The position numbers were made by a program, and so were the translations under genes. A stretch of 64,000 bases of DNA, from NCBI GenBank assembly GCA_963932465.1, contig OZ010792.1, forward strand, positions 279,913,836-279,977,835. Reading direction: 5' to 3'. The notes under the pieces are model-generated. The model did no database searches. It saw only the letters and a program-made list of their open reading frames with translations, and was not told where the DNA came from. The stretch is from Maratus speciosus (lineage: Eukaryota; Arthropoda; Arachnida; Araneae; Salticidae). Shown one piece after another: positions 56,704-64,000 of this stretch; within the stretch, counting starts at the first letter, position 1; each line of letters starts with the position of its first letter.

Positions 56704-56872
56704 GTACTACTTGATTATCCAGTTGACCAATTTTGCCAAATTATACAATTGACATAATTTTTATTTTAAATAACGAAAGAACAAATAAATTAGTACAACA
56801 TTAATAAAAATACAAATAAAACGTCGAAATCAAAATAACTTGATGACGTAGACACGTGTAACAACATTTCAA
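56704..56872. mobile_element. Truncated MITE Y copy
   Basis: AGTACTACTTGATTATCCAG at about 56704 is followed by TTGACCAATTTTGCCAAATT and AAAACGTCGAAATCAAAATA, ending at ACACGTGTAAC. The host reads CCAAATCCGCTGC before it, where A1 has CCGAATCAGTTGCTGTTAAG. It lies at a different Helitron site from the other Y copies, so it is a separate insertion, later shortened. Confidence 0.7.
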
Positions 56873-58100
56873 AATAAGCTAATATAAAAGGAATTAAGTA
56901 AACAGAGTCTTTGTCTCCTGGTATTTTTTAACAAAGCGAAAAGAAAGTTCTTATAAATGAGACATTTTAAATTAATCGTTTTTAATCTGGTGTAATTTTG
57001 ACCAAGCTATTCTTTCTCTTTTAAATATTCACGTGAAAATACTTTTGTAAGAAATGAAATATTATTTGCGCTTTCCTAACAAAAATAGTTGAAAAGATCC
57101 TCTCAAAATATCAAATAAATGTCTAGCACAATTTCTAAATTTAAACTGTTTTGCAATATTATTTTGTGTTCATTTTATGTAATAACTGTAATGTGACGTA
57201 AATATGACGTAATTTCTCCTATTTAAGACTTCTAACGCATGTTAATGAATTTATTATTTTACAATATCCTTTCTCTTTTAAAATTCACGTTGTATACTTT
57301 TTATGACGTAATTTTCAATAAGTTCCTGCTTTTTATACGCAATTTTTTAATTTTAATTTGAAAGTATCTTTTCTATTTATAATAGTCACGTGTAAATAAA
57401 TTTTTAATTTGAAGCAAACATTATTGTTCCCGTTGTTTATACAGTTGGCAACAGGTTAAATTAGTACAATTTTGTAAAATAAGTAAAAAATATCTCTCGA
57501 AATGCTGAAAATTTGAAATTAAAATAGAAATAAAATCTCGAAAAATGAGTCAAATTAAAAAAATAAATAAATTCTGCACACCGGGAAATTATAACGTATA
57601 AAATGATCTAAAAATTATTAAATTCCGATGTATAGTTTTTGCTCCTATAAAACTTTTTTAATGGAACGATTTTGTCCAACTTTAGCATTAAATATCTCTT
57701 AAAATAATTCTTCTACTTGAAAACTGTCTACATCAGCGTGTTTATCAAACAGTTCTGTATAATACTACCGATTTTCATATTTTTGTATGCATTATTTTTC
57801 TTAATATTAACGAAGAAAGACCTCCGGTCACAAAAAATTCAAAACCGGCGGCGGCGGCGGTGACAGCGGTAGTTACTTTTTTTTAGAATAGAGAGATATT
57901 TTATGAGTAAAAATTATTAATTTTGATATTTTTAATTATTAAATGGAATTTTAAACACAAATTTAATACAAATTTAGCTAGTACTGGATTTTTTTTTTTA
58001 ATTTTAAATGTGTAGAAGTATTCGGAAAAGAAATTTATTTAAAAACCCTTTAGAATTTTTGTGGTTCATTACAATGGGCTTCTTTTGCTTTTTATATAGA
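56873..58100. other. Helitron A3 interior, no gene
   Basis: AT-rich Helitron sequence. A (GGC)5-type run at about 57849-57863 lies in a slightly GC-richer patch and may be the edge of the captured segment described next. Confidence 0.4.
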
Positions 58101-58643
58101 AAATGGAAGAAAAAAGAAGCTGCAGGCAATAATAATAATAATAAATTGTAAGAAAATTCTGCATTAAGAGGTAGAGCTGCTAGAAAAGAACATGAAGGAT
58201 ATCTTCAGAAAACAGCTAAAGGACAAATTAAATCTGTATAAGAAATGACCACAAGGGAACAAAGATTGAAACGAAAATAATGGTGATAAAACAGAAGAAA
58301 CAAGCATAGGAAGACAACTAAAGGACAAATCAAATCTGCAAAAGAAATCACCACAAGGGAACAAAGATTGAAACGAAAATAATGGCGATAAAACACAAGA
58401 AACAAGCATCAGAAGACTTTTAAATGAGATAAAATATTCCAAGAAACAATGTACCAATTTTAAATGTACACCTTCTGTAGAATATTTTCAGACAAATTCA
58501 CAGAGTACTACGATTAGTTAGTCTCTTAGAGTCAGAAAACGAGTAAGAAGAGATGGGACATCAGCTGTCCGAAGATTTGAAAAGCTTGATCAACAACTTA
58601 AATTTGAAAAAAGGATGTGGAAAGTATACACAAAATATTATTG
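58101..58643 (+). pseudogene. Decayed fragment of a basic arthropod-type protein inside Helitron A3
   Basis: Read in the frame of 58101, the sequence keeps protein-like text despite several TAA/TGA stops: K-W-K-K-K-E-A-A-G, then T-T-R-E-Q-R-L-K-R-K-*-W-R, then N-T-R-N-K-H-Q-K-T. After a frame change (58531 on) it reads V-R-K-R-V-R-R-D, then K-L-D-Q-Q-L-K-F-E-K-R-M-W-K-V-Y. This resembles a family of Lys/Arg-rich, unnamed proteins I recall from arthropod genomes (R-E-x-R-x-x-R-K-x-W-R blocks followed by R-K-R-x-R-R-D and a coiled coil). The name and function are unknown. An in-frame 102-bp tandem duplication (34 codons) lies within it. It sits on the plus strand of a minus-strand Helitron, as expected of a captured gene piece. 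It could instead belong to the adjoining family C element. Confidence 0.45.
58209..58412 (+). repeat. 102-bp in-frame tandem duplication
   Basis: Copies 58209-58310 and 58311-58412 both contain CTAAAGGACAAATYAAATCT, ACAAGGGAACAAAGATTGAA and AACGAAAATAATGGYGATAA. The unit is exactly 34 codons. Shared stops (TAA after K-R-K in both copies) show that at least that stop existed before the duplication, or spread by conversion. Confidence 0.88.
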
Positions 58644-58719
58644 ACTTAGCATCCAAATGCGATAAGTCACCAAATATTATTCTATCGTCATCATTTCACT
58701 TATTACTCGACTTATTACA

Positions 58720-59699
58720 CCTCGACTAGGCTACACAAACTACATTTTGTCGTACACTTTACAAAAAAAAAAAAAAAACTATTCAGTATTTTGACTTGAA
58801 ATTAAACATAAAAATAAATTATGATCTGTAGATTTGCACAATATTTTATTATTTTTTCTTTTTTTTTTTTACAGAATAACCTTAACAAAAATTATTATTT
58901 TAATTAATTTATTTTACATGTTTTTCCATTACGGACGCATTTTTGCAAATAAAAAATGAAACACGTATATTTTCAGAAGAAAAAATAAATCATGGAGTTA
59001 CGATTTCTTTTATGAAATTTTTTAAATACCTTTTTTTATGAAAATTATAGTATATTTTTAATGAATTAAAATTTGTGAAAATTCAATTATTTACATTGAA
59101 TTATAAAAGTATTTTTCAGTGTTTAGACCAATGTCAGACGGGCGTCTTTTGTGCTGCTTTTTTGCTTACGTATTATCCATTACGTACGTACATTTATACG
59201 TATTATCCATTCACAATGCTATAGCATTGTGAATGGATAATACTTAAGCAAAAAAGTAGCAAAAAAGGCTCCCGTCTGACATTGGTCTTAGAATTCAAAT
59301 ACACAATTTATTCTTATTATGGTAAATCATTTACGCAGACGATATTTACGCAGTTTAAAAGAATTATATTATCATTTTTTTTGTAAAGTGGCAACAAAAG
59401 AATTCTAAACAAATAAAATTAATTGTTAAATTCGTTATACAAACATTTTGTAAAATTTTGCTTCGAAAATATTTTTATTTATACCACTTTTATATCATAA
59501 ATAAAAAATTCCGAAGAAATTCTTAGTTATTTGAATGAAGTTACATTTCTAAAATTAAAATGCGCCAAAACATAAAATAATAAAATAGCGTTTTACTTAA
59601 TAAAGATGCAAGAATAATATAAAAAAATATTGTTACTTTCAAATATTTATCTTTTTAAATAATGTTTCGCTAATCCAAACAAAGCATGGCTTTTGCTAG
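58720..59699 (+). mobile_element. Helitron-like family C, copy C2
   Basis: This is homologous to 28179-28954 over its whole length in opposite orientation, from CCTCGACTAGGCTACACAAA to CAAAGCATGGCTTTTGCTAG|T. The 3' hairpin and CTAG end are kept. A 162-bp MITE (59126-59287) interrupts it. The copy is nested in Helitron A3. Confidence 0.78.
59126..59287. mobile_element. 162-bp palindromic MITE with TTA target duplication
   Basis: The ends are GACCAATGTCAGACGGGCGT and, as reverse complement, GACCAATGTCAGACGGGAGC. TTA flanks both (59123-59125 and 59288-59290). The sister element C1 reads CAGTGTTAAGAATTC at this place (on its minus strand, near 28543) with no insert, confirming both ends. The centre is CATTCACAATGC/TATA/GCATTGTGAATG. 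A 3-bp TWA duplication suggests the PIF/Harbinger group. Confidence 0.9.
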
Positions 59700-59949
59700 T
59701 ATTAATAATAGTCCAAGTTATGTAACTGCCAGAAACAATTACGGGCTGATCGTTTCGCTTTTCATATGAAAGGTTTCCATTTTGATTAAAGAATCAAAAT
59801 TATTTTTTTGAATAAAACTACATAAAAGTTGCCATGATCGCAAAGAATTCTTGGTAGTTTTATGTTAGCTGGGTGCAAATCTCGCCAATAGCTTTTTTTT
59901 TCAACTCGCCAGTTAGCATTTTTTTATTTTTCGACTGGTAAATTAAAAC

Positions 59950-60237
59950 AGTACTACTTGGTTCGCCCGTCGACCAAAAATCTATCGCTAAACTATAAGA
60001 TTAAATGCCAATAATGGATGATCGTAAATCACTTGACTTTAAGGAAGTTACACGTATTTACGCCGTCAAGTGATTTTTATTTCGACATTTTATTTATATT
60101 TTTATTAATGTTATACTAATTTATTCTTTTCTTTCGTTATTTAAAACAAAAATTAAGTCAATTTGTATAATTTGGTAAGTGGTTTCGCGATTTATATAAT
60201 ATGGCGAAATTGGTCGACGAGATAACTAAGTAGTACC
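59950..60237. mobile_element. MITE Y copy in Helitron A3
   Basis: The ends are AGTACTACTTGGTTCGCCCG and, as reverse complement, GGTACTACTTAGTTATCTCG, each then TCGACCAA. The exact 8-bp duplication is ATTAAAAC (59942-59949 and 60238-60245). Helitron A1 has the empty site GGTAAATTAAAACATTGCTC at 16258-16277. Confidence 0.93.
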
Positions 60238-60294
60238 ATTAAAACATTGCTTTGAATTTGAAATTAAATGTCGTGATTTGTTGCATTATTTAAT

Positions 60295-60608
60295 CGGGTT
60301 TGGAGTGATTTTTTTTCTTTTTTTTTTTTTTACGACAATTTGGCGAAAACCTCGTTTTCGAATAACAGTTACATATATATTTTTAAATTATTTTCTATTA
60401 TTTTAAAAATGAAATAACAATAAATAAAAAAAAAGTTTAATTAATAGCTATAGAACAAAACACTTTATAACATTTTTTAAAAATAAAAATAAAAATAAAT
60501 GTAAATAAACATTTATTAATAAATAAGCAACAATAACCGGGTTACCACAGCAAAATAACGCCAGTTTGGCGCCAATTAGGTACCCGGTGCGTATATGACA
60601 TCTGTGCC
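60295..60608. mobile_element. MITE X copy in Helitron A3, left end deleted
   Basis: The right end GGTGCGTATATGACATCTGTGCC closes at 60608 and is followed by TAATATTT (60609-60616), as in A1. The left end is lost: TTTAAT of the Helitron runs directly into CGGGTTTGGAGTGATTTTTT. The interior matches X of A1 and A2 (ACAATTTGGCGAAAACCTCG, GGGTTACCACAGCAAAATAA). Confidence 0.8.
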
Positions 60609-61240
60609 TAATATTTTTCTTTTAGTTTCGTTTTAAAAAAAGAAAGAAGTGAAAGTCATTAATTTTAAATGTTTCAGTTTTAAATGAAATTTTTGTATTT
60701 TAAATAAAATAATAATGGAATACAAAAAAAAAAAAAAAATGCGACGGAAGAAATGTTTGGCGATTTATCACCTGCGTCTCGCTAACATAAAAATACCGAG
60801 TTCTTGATTTATCTATCAGAATCTTCCGATTTGGCGAAAGAATGTTCAAGTAAATTGAATTATGAATAAAAGTAACATGGTACATTTCTTAGCATACATT
60901 TAAGGACAGCCAAACTGGTCGCTAAATTAATTTAAAATAATAACCTTTTCTAAAATATGAAAAAAAATATCTGTTATGATTAAAATTTGAGTTGTCATCA
61001 TTAGAGTAAAGTGTTTAAAATTAGAAAATAATAATATATTGAAAACTAATTCGAATTTAGAAATTCTAATACCAGTTTTGAGATTTGCGGATCAATACGG
61101 ATTTTTGGTGTTAATTTCATCGCATAATATTCCTTATTTTAGGAGAAATCGCCGTGAAACATAATCAGTTGTTTAATCAGCCGTTTCATAAAATTGTTTC
61201 ATAAAGTCGTTTCATTAGGATTATGTATATATAGGGTAGA

Positions 61241-63285
61241 TATTACTTACTTTTACGCAATCGATGAATTGACGACATTTTCAAAACCTCACTTGCAACC
61301 AACGGTTGAGACAGGAAAATAAGTCAAGTGTTCAAATCTGTTGGATTTATTTTAAAGCTTAAACTGTCACAAATGTGAATTCTTAATCAAAATTTAGATA
61401 TTTTGATTGGTTTTATAACAATGGGCTAAGATCCAAGGTCCACATATGTGGACCTCAGTAGCGAAGAGGTTACTCTTCTCGATTCAAAGGAAGTATTCTA
61501 ATCGAATTTACTTTGATAGCCAACTTACTTTTGGCTATCAAAGTAAGTTCGAACATCTTATAAATTTTAAAAATGAAGTCTCTCTATAAAACAGTTTACT
61601 AGATTAGAATTAAGATAATTCTTAAATTAATATATAAATAAGTATAAACAGATTAGCGCCTTACATCTAATAGAACATCTGCAATAAGTAATCATTATTA
61701 TTGTTTTGTTTATATGATTGAATAACGAGACAATTAATGCCACATATATATACAATAGAACTTTTTGCAAACAATATAACTATTAAAACAGAAAATAAAC
61801 GAACCACACGCACATTTATTTATTAATTTTAAATTTTATGTTCTGATTGTGAAGTGAAGCCACATGAAATGCACTCAAGATCCACGTAGTACGAGTACCA
61901 ATGTTTAAACTAAAGTAGCATTTAAAAAATGCTCATTTAATAAAACTCATTTATTGAACATGTTGTGAAATATCTTTTCCCTTTACGCTAGACAGTGTTT
62001 TCCTCCTATGCATAAACAAACAGTGATTTTTTTTTTTTTCTAATTACAGCCAGGGATGAGTTTCTATATTTAAAAATGTCTTTACGACTATCCTTCTACT
62101 TTTCTGACGAACTTGGCACCGTTTCTAAGTGTAGAATGCGGACGAAAGTCGTTGATTTTTTTTATTAGAAATTACAAGTTTGTATGAAATGTTTGCGTCA
62201 GTAATGAAAGGATAATATAAACGCAGTAATATTGGTAAAAGAATCAATATTATAAAGAACTAATGAACACAGCGAAACATAAGCTCCTCTGTGTTACATG
62301 AATAGGTAAGTACCTTTGGCAAACATGTTTTTCTCTTTTTGAAATTTTCAAAAATAATTCTGAAAATTTACCACCACCATTATTAATGATTGGTAATGGC
62401 CCACTTGTAAATGTAAGAATTATATTTTTATTATTCTTAAAACTTGCTCTACCATATACGAAATGAAATTAATAATTCTATTTTCATACAGAAATAAACA
62501 ACATTTTTTTATAAGGGATATACTATGAAAAACTGCTCTGAAAAGTGCTTTACGAAAAATAAACCTGGGGTGTTTTTTATTGACTGAATTGTTTTGAATT
62601 ATGTTTAATTTTTTTTAATTATTGAAAGTAATTAATTAAATTTCACACGTTACATTTCATAGTTTCATTCTATGGATACTGCGATTTCTTGTTATTAAAA
62701 TTAGTTTTCAGTAAACTTTTGCGAAATTTGTAGCTAAGAAAATGAGTTTGCATTATTAAAAGCAGCAGCGCTGGCTTTTAGGTTTTGTTTTCTTAATATC
62801 CAACAAAACAACAACAACAAATATAATACATATATGTATGCAATATAATATTAACATATATAAATATATTTAAGAGAAATTTTTTGAAATAGAAATATTG
62901 TATGATATAATCTAGTAAGATGGAAATAAAATATAACGAAGCTGAAATGAGCATGAAATTATTCGTTATACGTAAACTTCGTTATAATCGAATCGTTATT
63001 CTTAAATCATTATATAATCATTTATTTAAAAATATCGGTATAATTTTGTTCATGGGGTACTAGTCGTATATATAACGTTAAGATTTTCTTGAATCATATT
63101 TTAAGTTATATAATGGTAATTATATTAATTGATGGTAAACCCCCCCTCCCCCATATATGTATTGGCACAAGCTTGGGGGTTGAAAGGGAGGGCCTTTGGT
63201 TTTTACCTGAGTTTAATTCAGTTTATGGAACACGCATGCTGACAATACACTTTGCACGAACACATTTACACCAACCATGGTCTTA
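61241..63285. other. AT-rich DNA with a cluster of small hairpins
   Basis: No gene is recognised. Between 61437 and 61545 are an 18-base perfect palindrome (GGTCCACATATGTGGACC), a short CGAAGAG...CTCTTCTCG hairpin and a 13-bp stem (TACTTTGATAGCC 61509-61521 with GGCTATCAAAGTA 61533-61545). A TAG|GTAAGTACC donor-like sequence at about 62304 has no matching exon evidence. The remainder is AT-rich. Confidence 0.45.
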
Positions 63286-63582
63286 TGGTGTTATTACACG
63301 AGGGGTCAAAGACGCTTCAGATTCCGGGCGTCTCCATGTTATTCCTATGGCTGCAGGGGAGTCGCTTGGAGAGCGAGCGTCTTTCTTCTGTCGGCGCATC
63401 TTTGACGCCCGAAACGAGGCGAGTCGCCATTAACAGCCAATCAAATGCTTGGAAATCTGATAATAGAAAAGCCTTTTCCGGAATAGCCAATGAAATGCTT
63501 GGAAAAGACAGACCGTGAGGCGGCTGTTGTCGCTAGACTCCTGGGATTCCAAGCGTCTTTGAGTCCTCGTGTAATAACACCA
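63286..63582. mobile_element. 297-bp MITE family D with TTA target duplication
   Basis: The ends are TGGTGTTATTACACGAGGGG and, as reverse complement, TGGTGTTATTACACGAGGAC, each then TCAAAGACGCTT. TTA flanks both (63283-63285 and 63583-63585), a 3-bp TWA duplication as in PIF/Harbinger. The interior is GC-richer than the surroundings and contains AGCCAATCAAATGCTTGGAA and AGCCAATGAAATGCTTGGAA, a short internal duplication. Frames over this segment are not considered coding. Confidence 0.87.
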
Positions 63583-63736
63583 TTAGAGATGTCAAACATT
63601 GGAAACATACGTCTATCAGTGTTGTCAGTTAGGTGGGCTCGTTTTTATTCAGAATGCTACCACTGTTTTTGAATAGTAACATTTATCTTATTTATTCCTT
63701 CATTAGAACCCATCTTCTGTTCTTGTTTCTCTAAAA

Positions 63737-63953
63737 GTGCTATTACACGAGGGGTCAAAGTCGCTTCAAATTCCAGACATCTCCATGTTATCCTATGGCT
63801 CCAGTGTGTCGGAGCGTCTTTGACGCCTGAAACGAAGCGAGTCGCCAGTAACAGTCAATCAAATGCTTGGAAATCTGACGATGGAAAAGCCTTTTCTCGA
63901 ACAGCCAATGAAATACTTGGAAAATACGTGAATTTCAGGTGGAAAATACATAA
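63737..63953 (+). mobile_element. MITE family D, second copy (right end not seen)
   Basis: From GTGCTATTACACGAGGGGTC it follows the 63286 copy: CATCTCCATGTTATCCTATG, GAGCGTCTTTGACGCC, GAAACGAAGCGAGTCGCC, CAGTCAATCAAATGCTTGGA. It departs near 63930. The inverted right end is absent, and instead a direct TIR start appears at 63954. Confidence 0.75.
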
Positions 63954-64000
63954 TAGTGTTATTACACGTAAACATTGCAAGCGACAAAAATCGTCTGCCA
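63954..64000 (+). mobile_element. Start of a further family D-related element, cut by the window edge
   Basis: GTGTTATTACACG at 63955-63967 repeats the D terminus in direct orientation. The following text (TAAACATTGCAAGCGACAAA) differs from the other copies. Too little is present to classify it. Confidence 0.45.

Larger units (their letters stand above)
56503..61240 (-). mobile_element. Helitron family A, copy A3
   Basis: On the minus strand the 5' end is A|TCTACCCTATATATACATAA at 61240 and the 3' end ...GGGGGCCGAACCCCCTAG|T at 56503. A strong terminal hairpin (AGGGGG/CCGAA/CCCCCT) sits at the end. The ends match A1 and A2. The copy contains a second Y fragment (56704-56872), a decayed coding fragment (58101-58643), a nested family C Helitron-like element with its own MITE (58720-59699), a full MITE Y (59950-60237) and a truncated MITE X (60295-60608). 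Confidence 0.87.

Noticed and set aside
62290..62310. Donor-like TAG|GTAAGTACC, possibly the end of a 5' exon
   Set aside because: No open frame or promoter-like context precedes it. A single donor motif is not enough.
63089..63672. Plus-strand frames of 60-114 codons at 63.1-63.7 kb
   Set aside because: They cross the ends of the family D MITE, overlap in different phases and have no recognisable protein content. The higher G+C of the MITE explains the lack of stops.

Overview
The window is AT-rich animal nuclear DNA, packed with transposable elements and nearly devoid of host genes. Helitrons, Tc1-like and P/THAP-like DNA transposons, a jockey/R1-type non-LTR fragment, long introns or intergenic DNA and homopolymer tracts all point to an arthropod. 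The style of the repeats suggests a chelicerate (possibly a spider), but that last step is inference. No bacterial-type operon, CRISPR array, rRNA or convincing tRNA is present.

Layout. 1-15.3 kb: unique AT-rich DNA with a degenerate Tc1-like element (4326-5850). A 2.5-kb element (8877-11415) is made almost wholly of a ~31-bp minisatellite and sits inside an older ~145-bp tandem array. 15.3-17.4 kb: Helitron family A copy A1 (minus). 17.4-28.2 kb: AT-rich DNA with small local duplications and one TIR element (24.7-25.6 kb). 28.2-29.0 kb: Helitron-like family C (minus). 29.3 kb: the only convincing host coding sequence, the terminal exon of a probable Prp40-type splicing factor (plus), followed by a poly(A) signal. 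33-35 kb: a PIF-like fragment, a second copy of the minisatellite transposon and the 3' end of a non-LTR retrotransposon (minus). 35.6-37.5 kb: a long-TIR Tc1-type MITE and a solo TIR of the same family. 37.7-39.9 kb: a broken Helitron RepHel gene (minus). 40.1-47.8 kb: two Helitron B copies, head to tail. 48.9-51.0 kb: a 2.07-kb near-palindromic TIR element. 51.2-61.2 kb: Helitron copies A2 (plus) and A3 (minus), tail to tail. 61.2-64 kb: AT-rich DNA and copies of a 297-bp TTA-inserting MITE.

The main result is a nested insertion record. Helitron A was loaded with a MITE (called X here, 8-bp target duplication TAATATTT) before it spread. Later MITE Y, MITE Z and a 2.3-kb element with a THAP-domain exon landed at sites that can be seen empty in sister copies. 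The A2 and A3 copies share a Y insertion that A1 lacks, so the insertions give a small phylogeny of the Helitrons. MITEs X, Y and Z all begin with GG and make 8-bp duplications, which suggests a single class of transposase not encoded in this window. A3 also carries a decayed protein-coding fragment.

Nearly all long open frames in the window are chance frames in AT-rich DNA or readings through minisatellites. They are not annotated as genes.
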